Positions 15,525-23,378 of a stretch of 64,000 nucleotides of DNA are shown here, piece after piece. Numbering within the stretch: the first letter of the stretch is position 1; each line of letters begins with the position of its first letter. The stretch comes from Candidatus Gracilibacteria bacterium (lineage in GTDB: Bacteria; Patescibacteriota; Gracilibacteria; UBA1369; UBA12473). Below the pieces are notes generated by a model. That model had not been told where the DNA came from and searched no databases. It worked only from the letters and a program-made list of their open reading frames with translations. The position numbers and the translations under genes were made by a program. The stretch lies in NCBI GenBank assembly GCA_041658685.1, contig JBAZZS010000003.1:163993-227992 (forward strand), written 5' to 3'.

Positions 15525-16703
15525 TTATATCACTCTCACTTTCCTCAACCCTATTAAAATTACTCCTCCGCACACCAGGCTTGTCCCAGCCAAGAGGAGG
15601 AGGGTTTGAGGTAGGGTGTAGAGGTTTGCGATCCAGCCGATGAGCGGGAGGAGCATTGCGTACAGTAATCTTCCGACAAAACTTTCCGCCGAGAGGATGG
15701 TGGCTCTTTGGTTAGAGGTGGTGAGGGCGTTGATGTAGTCGGTTACGACGGCCTCTTTAAATCCTCGTATGAATTGTTGTAAAAAACAGAATGAAAAACT
15801 GAAGAGAAATACGAAATGGCTCATTAAAAAATAGCTTCCTGCCAGGAGAAATATCAGCATGATCAGTGAATGTTTTTGCCCGATTTTTGCTTCGATTTTA
15901 TGCGCGTATTTTGATGAAAAGGCGGCCATGATCTGGAAGCTGGCAAATACAAGGCCGAAATAAATAACATCGAGTCCCGACAATTTAAAATAGGGTTGAT
16001 AGAGCCACAACGCGGATTGATTGAAGGCAAAAATTACGCCTGAAAAAACAATCAGCCATTGGAGTTTTTTATTTTGAAGCACTTCTTTTAGGATGGTTTG
16101 TAGTTTTTTTGGAGCGCCTTTTTCAGTAGGGGATTTATGCTTTTTCGGCTCGTGCATGGAGAGCGTCAGAGGGATCAATAAGGCGAAAAAGGGGATGGAA
16201 GCGTACAACGTGTATCTCAAATCAATCGCGGCGATGAAGCCTCCCAAAATATTGGAAATGGCCAGGGCCATCATCCCGGAAAATAGAACATTGCCCCAGA
16301 TTTTTTTATAACATTTTTCTTGATGAAGGTCTTGAAGCGTATCGTAAACAAAGGCAGATAGAGTTCCGGAGTAGAGGGCGACCCCGAGTGCAAAAAACGC
16401 TTCGGCTATTAAAAATTGCTGAAAATTATGGCTCACGCTGTAGGTGGAAATTCCTAGGAAAAAGCATATTCCGGCCATAACCAATGTTTTTTTTCGTCCA
16501 TAAATATCCGAGAAATAGCCGGTGGGGATTTCGAGAATCATGGCCATGATCGCAAAGAGCGATTGTAAAATCATGACTTCGGTTAGGCTCAGGCCATTAT
16601 TTTGCCAAAACAAAACAATGACTGGCACAGAGAAAAACATGCCGGCAAACGCTTCGTGCAGGTAGAGTTTCCAGAGGTTGTTTTTGAGGTTTTTGGTTTT
16701 CAA
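15525..16703 (-). CDS. MFS transporter
   Basis: The 392-residue protein has about twelve hydrophobic segments and the MFS loop 2-3 motif GYFSDIYGRKKTLVMAG. The central cytoplasmic loop is basic (HEPKKHKSPTEKGAPKK). The overall pattern fits small drug- or sugar-efflux members of the major facilitator superfamily, but no substrate can be assigned. It begins 2 nt after the dus stop, so the two share a transcript that ends at the palindromic terminator. Confidence 0.8.
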   Translation of the reverse strand: MKTKNLKNNLWKLYLHEAFAGMFFSVPVIVLFWQNNGLSLTEVMILQSLFAIMAMILEIPTGYFSDIYGRKKTLVMAGICFFLGISTYSVSHNFQQFLIAEAFFALGVALYSGTLSAFVYDTLQDLHQEKCYKKIWGNVLFSGMMALAISNILGGFIAAIDLRYTLYASIPFFALLIPLTLSMHEPKKHKSPTEKGAPKKLQTILKEVLQNKKLQWLIVFSGVIFAFNQSALWLYQPYFKLSGLDVIYFGLVFASFQIMAAFSSKYAHKIEAKIGQKHSLIMLIFLLAGSYFLMSHFVFLFSFSFCFLQQFIRGFKEAVVTDYINALTTSNQRATILSAESFVGRLLYAMLLPLIGWIANLYTLPQTLLLLAGTSLVCGGVILIGLRKVRVI

Positions 16704-16705
16704 AA

Positions 16706-17746
16706 TTATAGAATTCCTTTTAAAAAATTCTTGATTTTCTCTTCGACTTCAGTTGCGGTTTCGACTTGCATGAGCTCGTTTCTCAGTTTGCGCGAACCCG
16801 GAAGGTGGTGACAATACCAGCCCAGGTGTTTTCGAATGCGTTGAAAATGAATTTCCGGGCATTGAGTCTCTAAGTAGTGTGTGTGCTCGATGGCGGCAAG
16901 CATGCTTTCTTCCGGGGTGGGTTGATGATCGCTGAAAAACCAAGGATTTCCTTGGACGCTTCGACCTACCAAGACACCGTCCACACCAAAGGTTTTTATT
17001 TTTTCGATCGCATCGTTGTAACTTTTGATGTCCCCGTTTCCAAACAGCCAGGTCTTGGTTTCGTGCGCGAGTTCGGCCGCGGCCATAATGGCTTCCCAAT
17101 TGGCTTCGCCTCGATAGAGTTGCGCAAACGTGCGGCCGTGCAGAGCGATGACTGCAGGTTTTTGTTCCAATAAAAAGGGGATCCAGGATTTGATGGCGAT
17201 TCGGTGAAAGCCCAGACGCGTTTTAATGGAGAGCGGGAGGAGGCGAGGGGCAGTGGGTTGGATTTGGCGCGCTTTGATGGCGGCTAAGATGTCGGGATGG
17301 ATGCCGGCTTCTTCGACGGTGATGCCATTCGCGAAGTCTTGGAGCCCTTTTTGGGCGCTTTGAATGAGTTCTTTGGCGAGCACGCGGTTTTGAATCAACG
17401 CGGCGCCGGAGCCTTTTTTAATGATGCGAGGGTCTGAACATCCCATATTAAGGTCGAGGCCGTCGAAGCCGAGATGTCCGATTAAGATGGCGGCTTTGTA
17501 AAATCCTTCAGGGGTGATGCCGTGAATTTGAGCCACCAAGGGCTGTTCAGCAGGAGTAAAATAAAAAGCGTTGAAGCTTTGCAAATTGCCGTGCGCCAAG
17601 CCTTCCGCATCCGTAAATTCCGTGACCATGAACGAGGGGTGGCTGTATTTGCACATCATATGTCGGAACGGTTGGTCGGTGACGCCGTCCATGGGGGCCA
17701 GGGCAATGATGGGTTTTTTGAGGGTTGAGAAAAATCCACGATTCAT
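16706..17746 (-). CDS. dus: tRNA-dihydrouridine synthase
   Basis: Dus reduces uridines in tRNA loops using FMN and NADPH. The protein from ATG 17746 (346 residues) shows IALAPMDGVTDQPFRHM at the FMN site, LDLNMGCSDPRIIKKGSGAA (the usual catalytic motif reads NxGCP; here the Cys is present and followed by Ser), LSIKTRLGF, ALHGRT and GNGDIKSYNDA with GVLVGRSVQGNPWFF. The match is good over the full length. It is the first gene of a leftward pair with an MFS transporter. Confidence 0.85.
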   Translation of the reverse strand: MNRGFFSTLKKPIIALAPMDGVTDQPFRHMMCKYSHPSFMVTEFTDAEGLAHGNLQSFNAFYFTPAEQPLVAQIHGITPEGFYKAAILIGHLGFDGLDLNMGCSDPRIIKKGSGAALIQNRVLAKELIQSAQKGLQDFANGITVEEAGIHPDILAAIKARQIQPTAPRLLPLSIKTRLGFHRIAIKSWIPFLLEQKPAVIALHGRTFAQLYRGEANWEAIMAAAELAHETKTWLFGNGDIKSYNDAIEKIKTFGVDGVLVGRSVQGNPWFFSDHQPTPEESMLAAIEHTHYLETQCPEIHFQRIRKHLGWYCHHLPGSRKLRNELMQVETATEVEEKIKNFLKGIL

Positions 17747-17871
17747 AAGAGAAAGATACACGTACGAGGCGGGTTTGTCAGGAGATGTGCTTCAGGTTGG
17801 AGAATATAATATCCCGAAATCATTTTGTGTTGTGTGTAAAGTCCACTTTTGGCTTAAGGGTGGGTTTAGGA

Positions 17872-17900
17872 TGGTTTTTCTTCGAGAAATTTGATATAAT
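17872..17900 (+). promoter_or_regulatory. Probable promoter of the 17934 gene
   Basis: A perfect TATAAT (17895-17900) lies 33 bp before the start codon at 17934. The -35 region at 17 bp spacing is weak (TGGTTT). Confidence 0.4.
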
Positions 17901-17933
17901 TTATAGAAATTCCAAAAATAAATATAAAACCGT

Positions 17934-18665
17934 ATGAAACGCAAAAAGACTTCGATGAATGGCCAAGAGTGCGTTTCTGATCTTGGAGAAAATCTTTTCG
18001 ACTCTCTCAAATTTCAGGCTTTGGAGGTTTTTTTAAAAAAATTAAAAGCCAAAACTCATCCCCGGCGCATGTCTAAATCCGTGATTGAGGATTCTCAATA
18101 TGATTTCTTGGAACGTTGCGACAAAGTCCTTTCCAGAACCTTAAAAACGTTTGTTTCCGCCAAGCATTTGCTTCCTTTTTCCGAGGATAATTATCGGATT
18201 ATGTTGGTGTCTGCGATTGATCGCATTCCCGAGGATCCGGAAGAAGAGAGTGATGGAACGATTTCGGATGAAGTAGCGCATATTATTGAAACTCTTGAGG
18301 GGATTGAAGACGTGACCACGCATTGGCTTTTGGCTGCGTTTTGGTCCCCGTCGCTCCTTTCTACGTTATATAAGGAAGTGGAGTCGGCGTCGGAATCGGA
18401 GAAAGCGTGCGCGGTGTCGGAACGGTTGCGTACGCTTTTTTGTCGTTTGATTGAGGCGTCTCCGTTTTTAAAAGATGAGGAAAAGGCGCGTTTGTACGTG
18501 AAAGTGACGCATGCCGGGGCTTTGTATGTGTTGGATTTATTGAATCGATTCTTAGAAGGTCATGGCGAATACGCGGTTTATGCCCAAGAACGTGTGCTGG
18601 CAGCGTATCCAAGTATTGTTCGAAACGCGGAGCAGGCGCTTTTTAAAGAGGCGCAGAGTGCGTAG
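17934..18665 (+). CDS. Helical protein of unknown function
   Basis: I do not recognise this 243-residue protein. It is predicted helical throughout, with no signal peptide or membrane segment, an acidic linker (RIPEDPEEESDGTISDE, about 100-115) and a basic start (MKRKKTSMNGQECVSDLGEN). It has its own A/T-rich promoter with TATAAT and is isolated: the dus gene diverges from it, and a repeat block follows its stop. Codon use is like the surrounding core genes. Confidence 0.6.
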   Translation: MKRKKTSMNGQECVSDLGENLFDSLKFQALEVFLKKLKAKTHPRRMSKSVIEDSQYDFLERCDKVLSRTLKTFVSAKHLLPFSEDNYRIMLVSAIDRIPEDPEEESDGTISDEVAHIIETLEGIEDVTTHWLLAAFWSPSLLSTLYKEVESASESEKACAVSERLRTLFCRLIEASPFLKDEEKARLYVKVTHAGALYVLDLLNRFLEGHGEYAVYAQERVLAAYPSIVRNAEQALFKEAQSA

Positions 18666-18675
18666 AAATGCGGGG

Positions 18676-18760
18676 GAGGGGGAGCTCACTTCGCTGGGAA
18701 GGAATGCGGGGAGCGCACTTCGCTGGCGCTTCGTGCGTGGCTACGTGAGTGGTCACTCGG
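18676..18760. repeat. GC-rich hairpin repeat, nested copy
   Basis: Two family units lie in series: GAGCTCACTTCGCTGG and GAGCGCACTTCGCTGGCGC followed by TTCGTGCGTGG. CTCAC near 18683 can pair with GTGAG near 18745, enclosing the inner CGCAC/GTGCG hairpin. It starts about 10 bp after the stop of the 17934 gene and could act as its transcript end. Confidence 0.6.
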
Positions 18761-18808
18761 AGCAATTTTATATTTCCACAAAAAGTTGGTTTTTTGCCAA
18801 GCTCATTT

Positions 18809-18841
18809 ATTAAAATTTCATTAAAATTTCATTAAAATTTC
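18809..18841 (+). promoter_or_regulatory. Three tandem 11-bp A/T repeats abutting the nrdJ -35 box (UP-like element)
   Basis: ATTAAAATTTC occurs three times without a gap and ends one base before TTGACG. A/T tracts with a period close to the helical repeat, placed directly upstream of -35, are what the polymerase alpha C-terminal domain binds. The activating role is inferred. Confidence 0.6.
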
Positions 18842-18870
18842 TTGACGATGGGTGTTACGGGGCCTATTGT
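18842..18870 (+). promoter_or_regulatory. nrdJ promoter
   Basis: TTGACG (18842-18847), 17 bp, then TATTGT (18865-18870). The start codon lies about 115 bp downstream, leaving a leader that contains two NrdR-like boxes. Confidence 0.6.
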
Positions 18871-18874
18871 TCCG

Positions 18875-18921
18875 ACACAATATTTAGTGTGTTTTTCAAA
18901 AAGACATACAACATATTGGGC
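18875..18921. promoter_or_regulatory. Paired NrdR boxes before nrdJ
   Basis: ACACAATATTTAGTGT (18875-18890) matches the NrdR consensus ACACWATATATWGTGT at 15 of 16 positions. A weaker box, ATACAACATATTGGGC (18906-18921), matches at 12. Their starts are 31 bp apart, the three-turn spacing known for NrdR sites, and they sit just after the -10 box, where NrdR represses. Confidence 0.8.
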
Positions 18922-18984
18922 TTCGGACCCTATTTGAGGCCGGTTTTCTATTTTTGATGGCTGTTTTCCTAACCCTTCCTTTTT

Positions 18985-21900
18985 ATGGCTGCTTTCACTC
19001 CTTCTTATACTCGCACCAAGAAATCTCGCGATGATCTTTTTTCCAATGAAGTGGGTGAAAAAGGCTTGAAAGTGGCGCGCATTTTTACCAAGCCCGGTCA
19101 TGACCCTTATGAAGGTATTTTGTTTGAATCGCGCACGTCTCGAATTACGAATCCGGATGGGTCTACGGTGTTTGAAATGAAAGACCTTGAAGTGCCCTCC
19201 ACGTGGAGTCAGGTGGCGACCGATATTTTGGCGCAAAAATATTTCCGAAAAAAAGGAGTGCCCCAATTGGATCGTAAAACCGGGGAACCTCTTAAAAATG
19301 AAGATGGCACGCCAATGTTGGGTAGTGAGTGGTCCTCGAAACAAGTGATGTATCGTTTGGCCGGCACGTGGCGACATTGGGGAGAAAAATATGGTTATTT
19401 TGAGACCAAAGACGATGCGGACGCGTTTCAAGCCGAGTTGGAATACATGTTGATGAATCAATACGCGGCTCCGAATAGCCCTCAATGGTTCAATACCGGG
19501 TTGCATTTTGCGTATGGAATTGAAGGAAATTCTCAGGGACATTTTTATGTTGAAGAAAAAACCGGGAAATTGGAACGCTCTAAAGATGCTTATACGAGAC
19601 CTCAGCCTCATGCTTGCTTCATTCAATCCATTTCTGATGATTTGGTGAATAAGGGTGGGATTTTTGATGGCGTGATGCGTGAGGCGCGTTTGTTTAAATA
19701 TGGCTCCGGAACAGGTTCGAATTTTTCAAAATTGCGTGGCAGGACCGAATGCTTGGATGGAGGAGGAAAGTCATCCGGGTTGATGAGCTTTTTGGGGATT
19801 TTTGATAAAGCTGCGGGGGCGATCAAGTCCGGCGGCACCACGCGTCGTGCGGCAAAAATGGTGTGTGTGGATTTAGATCATCCGGAAATTGAAGATTTCA
19901 TCCAATGGAAGGTGACGGAAGAGCAAAAAGTGGCGGCTCTCGTGGCGGGTTCGCATATTTGTTATGAAAAATTAAAGGCCATTGTGGAATCTGTGGCTGC
20001 TAAAACCTCGAATCCCGAGAAAAACATGGAGTTGAAAAAGCTTATTCTTGAGGCTCATAAAGCGCACATTCCACTCAATACCGTGAAACGCGTGATCATG
20101 ATGGTGGAAAATGGCATGAAGCCCGAGGATTTCGATTTTCGAAAATACGATGTTGATTTTCGTTCCGAAGCGTACGCCACGGTTGGAGGTCAAAATTCCA
20201 ATAATTCCATCCGTATAACCAATGCTTTTCTTGAGGCTGTTGAAAAAGATGGCACCTGGGATTTGGTGAATCGCATCGATGGTAAAGTGTGCAAAACGTT
20301 AAAAGCGCGTGATCTTTGGGAAGACATCGGGCGTGCGGCATGGACGTGTGCGGATCCCGGAGTTCAATACGACACGACTATCAACGAATGGCATACGTGC
20401 CCGAAAGACGGACGAATCAATGCCAGCAATCCGTGCTCGGAATACATGTTCCTTGATGACACGGCCTGCAATCTCGCGTCCCTCAATTTAGTGAAATTTT
20501 ATGACACTAAAACCGAGGAATTTTTGATTGAAAATTTTCAACACGCGTGTCGGTTGTGGACCATGGTGCTTGAGATTTCGGTTTTGATGGCGCAATTTCC
20601 GTCCGAATCCATTGCTCAACTCAGTTATGATTATCGAACTTTGGGGCTTGGGTATGCCAATATCGGGACTTTGCTCATGCGCCAAGGAATTCCATACGAC
20701 AGCGAAGAAGCCATGGCGATTTGCGGGGCGATTACGTCTCTTATGTGTGGCGAATCGTATGCCACGTCCGCTGAATTGGCCAAGGTTCGCGGGGCGTTTC
20801 CTCGATATAAAGACAACAGCGAGGACATGTTGCGTGTGATTCGAAATCATCGTCGCGCCGCATATCGCGTTTCCGATGCCGAGTATGAAAATCTTTCCAT
20901 TCGGCCTATGGGAATCAATGCCAAACATTGTCCCAAAGATTTATTGGAAAGCGCTCGCGATTCTTGGGATCGTGCGTTGAGTTGGGGGGAGAAAAACGGG
21001 TTCCGCAATGCGCAAGTCACGGTCATTGCTCCGACCGGAACCATCGGGCTTTTGATGGATTGCGATACCACGGGCATTGAGCCGGATTTTGCCTTGGTGA
21101 AGTTTAAAAAACTCGTGGGCGGAGGTTATTTCAAGATTGCGAATCAATCCTTGGCCCCGGCGTTGAAACGTTTGGGTTACGATGCACAACAAATTGAAGA
21201 TATTCTTCATTATGTGAAAGGTCATGGCACGCTTGCGGGATCGCCTGCGGTCACGCATGAGGAATTGCGAGCCAAAGGATTCTCCGACAAACAAATTTTG
21301 GCGGTGGAAGGGCAATTGGCGACTGCGTTTGAACTCAAATTCGCGTTCAATAAATGGACGTTGGGAGAGGATTTCTGTCAGGAAATTCTCAGACTCACTC
21401 CCGAGCAAATCAAAAACACGCAGTTCGACTTTTTGAAACATTTGGGTTTTTCAATCGAGGAAATTGAGAAGGCGAATCAATTTGTGTGCGGCACCATGAC
21501 CATTGAAGGCGCTCCGCATTTGAAAGAGGAGGATTATCCGGTGTTTGATTGCGCGAATCGTTGCGGGAAAATTGGGAAGCGATTCATTCGTCCCGAAGGG
21601 CACATTCGTATGATGGCTGCGGCTCAACCGTTTATTTCCGGTGCCATTTCCAAGACTATTAATTTGCCGGAAGAAGCCACGTTCGATGACATTCGCAATG
21701 TGTATATGAAGAGTTGGAAATCCATGCTCAAGGCTAATGCGTTGTATCGCGATGCGTCCAAGTTGAGCCAACCGCTCAACACGTCTTCGATGTCCGGAAA
21801 TTTGGCGACGTTGTTCGACTTTAGAGATGAAGAGCTCGAAGCCGGGCCTCAAGAAGTTCATCAAATTGTGGTGGAAAAACTCATCCAAAAGCCGTTCCGT

Positions 21901-22638
21901 CGCAAGTTGCAAAATGAACGTCGAAGCATCACTCATAAATTCAGCATTCAAGGACATGAAGGGTATCTCACGGTGGGGCTTTACGACGATGGCCAGCCCG
22001 GAGAAATTTTTATCAAAATGAGCAAAGAGGGGAGCACGTTGTCCGGAATTATGGATGCGTTTGCGTTGTCCGTGTCTCTCAATTTGCAGTACGGAGTGCC
22101 GCTCGAGGTTTTAGTTGGAAAGTTCACGCATTCTCGATTTGAACCTGCAGGAATGACACAAAATCAAGAAATCCCGATGGTGAAATCCTTGATGGATTAT
22201 TTGGGTCGTTGGATGGCGCTTAAGTTTTTACCGCGTGAAACGGCCAAGAAATATCACAATGCGGATTTGGTGGATCGTGCGTATGAAGAAGGCACGCTCG
22301 CCAAACGAGATTATTCTCATTTGCAGGAAAATTTTGAGAAAATGGTGGAATCCATTCATGAACAACGTCCAATAAAACCCGGAGGGTTGAAGACGGTTTC
22401 GGAAGCGCCTTGCGGGGAAAAAATAGCCGTTGGAGTGAGCGTTTCTCCATCGATTAAAACGGTAAAATCCGAGGATGGAGCCGTGACTCTGGAGCAACTT
22501 GAACGTTTGCAAAGCAATTTGTCGCTTCGTCTCAACAATGAAGATGCGCCGGTGTGTACCACGTGCGGCGATGTGATGACGCGGAATGGGAGTTGCTATA
22601 AATGTTTGGGGTGCGGGGAGACGAGCGGGTGCTCATAA
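18985..22638 (+). CDS. nrdJ: Adenosylcobalamin-dependent (class II) ribonucleoside-diphosphate reductase
   Basis: This 1217-residue enzyme reduces ribonucleotides to deoxyribonucleotides with a radical made from vitamin B12. Visible marks are the N-terminal region APNSPQWFNTGLHFAYGIEG, PHACFIQSISDDL, GSGTGSNFSKLRG, the active-site segment NASNPCSEYMFLDDTACNLA (about 480) and the loop VTVIAPTGTIGLLMDCDTTG. The C-terminus has a Cys-rich redox/zinc tail, CTTCGDVMTRNGSCYKCLGC, ending SGCS. Length fits the large B12-dependent subgroup. It is monocistronic behind a promoter with NrdR boxes; a structured RNA follows its stop. No cobalamin riboswitch is visible. Confidence 0.93.
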   Translation: MAAFTPSYTRTKKSRDDLFSNEVGEKGLKVARIFTKPGHDPYEGILFESRTSRITNPDGSTVFEMKDLEVPSTWSQVATDILAQKYFRKKGVPQLDRKTGEPLKNEDGTPMLGSEWSSKQVMYRLAGTWRHWGEKYGYFETKDDADAFQAELEYMLMNQYAAPNSPQWFNTGLHFAYGIEGNSQGHFYVEEKTGKLERSKDAYTRPQPHACFIQSISDDLVNKGGIFDGVMREARLFKYGSGTGSNFSKLRGRTECLDGGGKSSGLMSFLGIFDKAAGAIKSGGTTRRAAKMVCVDLDHPEIEDFIQWKVTEEQKVAALVAGSHICYEKLKAIVESVAAKTSNPEKNMELKKLILEAHKAHIPLNTVKRVIMMVENGMKPEDFDFRKYDVDFRSEAYATVGGQNSNNSIRITNAFLEAVEKDGTWDLVNRIDGKVCKTLKARDLWEDIGRAAWTCADPGVQYDTTINEWHTCPKDGRINASNPCSEYMFLDDTACNLASLNLVKFYDTKTEEFLIENFQHACRLWTMVLEISVLMAQFPSESIAQLSYDYRTLGLGYANIGTLLMRQGIPYDSEEAMAICGAITSLMCGESYATSAELAKVRGAFPRYKDNSEDMLRVIRNHRRAAYRVSDAEYENLSIRPMGINAKHCPKDLLESARDSWDRALSWGEKNGFRNAQVTVIAPTGTIGLLMDCDTTGIEPDFALVKFKKLVGGGYFKIANQSLAPALKRLGYDAQQIEDILHYVKGHGTLAGSPAVTHEELRAKGFSDKQILAVEGQLATAFELKFAFNKWTLGEDFCQEILRLTPEQIKNTQFDFLKHLGFSIEEIEKANQFVCGTMTIEGAPHLKEEDYPVFDCANRCGKIGKRFIRPEGHIRMMAAAQPFISGAISKTINLPEEATFDDIRNVYMKSWKSMLKANALYRDASKLSQPLNTSSMSGNLATLFDFRDEELEAGPQEVHQIVVEKLIQKPFRRKLQNERRSITHKFSIQGHEGYLTVGLYDDGQPGEIFIKMSKEGSTLSGIMDAFALSVSLNLQYGVPLEVLVGKFTHSRFEPAGMTQNQEIPMVKSLMDYLGRWMALKFLPRETAKKYHNADLVDRAYEEGTLAKRDYSHLQENFEKMVESIHEQRPIKPGGLKTVSEAPCGEKIAVGVSVSPSIKTVKSEDGAVTLEQLERLQSNLSLRLNNEDAPVCTTCGDVMTRNGSCYKCLGCGETSGCS

Positions 22639-22649
22639 ATACGAAAGGG

Positions 22650-23208
22650 GCATAAAAAAGAGAGACAACACGGAAGTAAAAATAAAAAGCTCTCAAACTC
22701 CGTTGCTCGTGATATCTATTTTGCTAACCGCTGACTTTGAAATAGGTATCAAAGGGAAGGGTATACCCTTTTTTACGAGCAACGAAGTAGGAGAAGATCC
22801 GCCTGACCTTCATGAATTCTCTTAGGTTGGAGGACCCGTACCATGCAGAGTACGTAAGGGAAAGACATGAAGGCAGGCGGAAGAGAAAGAGGATGGTCGG
22901 CACCTGCTCGAGAGAGCGAAGGTGGAGATGTAGGAGACGCTCCCGATCTCGGGCAGGGCCGACCATTAGGGTTCATTGCCGAACAACAAGGATTAAGCTT
23001 TTTAATCCCTCTTCTTCGGCAACGAATCAAATTACTTCCGTGTTGTCAAAACTCCGGCCCAACGAGAGACAACACCGCTCGCGGCTCATCTCGATTTCGA
23101 GAGATACCAACGCGAAGGCGTGATCCACTCCAAAGGCGAAGCCCGGTCGATCCCGGGGAAAAAGGGCTCATGCGCCAATTAATTTTTTGGCTTACTTGAG
23201 CCGTTTTT
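22650..23208 (+). ncRNA. Large structured RNA of unrecognised class
   Basis: No plausible gene fills this gap, but many helices do. A perfect 16-bp helix (GACAACACGGAAGTAA at 22664-22679 with 23032-23047) closes a 384-nt domain with four arms: 22701-22710/22775-22784 (10 bp) continuing into 22711-22721/22740-22750; 22798-22814/22866-22881 (8+8 bp, one bulged A); 22893-22901/22958-22966 (9 bp) with inner hairpins; 22976-22983/23015-23022 (8 bp) capped by GGATTAA/TTAATCC. A U-G pair at 22715/22746 favours the plus strand. A 3' tail leads to a terminator at 23154-23213. It may come from its own extended -10 (TGCTATAAA, 22594-22602, inside nrdJ) or the nrdJ transcript. Signatures of RNase P, tmRNA, SRP and self-splicing introns are absent. 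Confidence 0.75.
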
Positions 23209-23213
23209 CCCCG
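23154..23213 (+). terminator. Long hairpin ending the structured RNA
   Basis: CGGGGAAAAA (23154-23163) pairs with TTTTTCCCCG (23204-23213), and GGCTCA (23165-23170) with TGAGCC (23197-23202), separated by a G-G mismatch; GCCAA/TTGGC closes the tip. The inner stem followed by five T reads as a terminator. Confidence 0.65.
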
Positions 23214-23318
23214 AAATTGAAAAAGGGGATTATTGTAGTCCGGAAATAATTGGCGTCAAGTTTTTCGTAATAAAAGGGTCGGAAATGGGTTATTTAAGAC
23301 GAAAACGAAGGACTCGTA

Positions 23319-23346
23319 TTGACAATTTATAATTTAATGTTATCTT
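23319..23346 (+). promoter_or_regulatory. Promoter of the 763-residue protein gene
   Basis: TTGACA (23319-23324), 16 bp, TATCTT (23341-23346), 33 bp before the ATG at 23379. The spacer is almost pure A/T. Confidence 0.55.
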
Positions 23347-23378
23347 GTCTCCCTTTATCTTTTCATCAAAAATATTAA

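Noticed and set aside
18848..18984. Cobalamin riboswitch before the B12-dependent reductase
   Set aside because: The leader is short and holds NrdR boxes; no B12-box-like segment is visible.
22812..23199. Short plus-strand frames in the nrdJ downstream gap
   Set aside because: They are Arg-rich, overlap each other and follow the RNA helices; no start context or family match.
22650..23208. RNase P RNA, tmRNA, SRP RNA or self-splicing intron
   Set aside because: None of the expected conserved pieces is present (no GAGGAAAGTCC/ACAGAA, no tRNA-like ends with a tag frame, no SRP domain IV loop, no domain V or P7 pattern).
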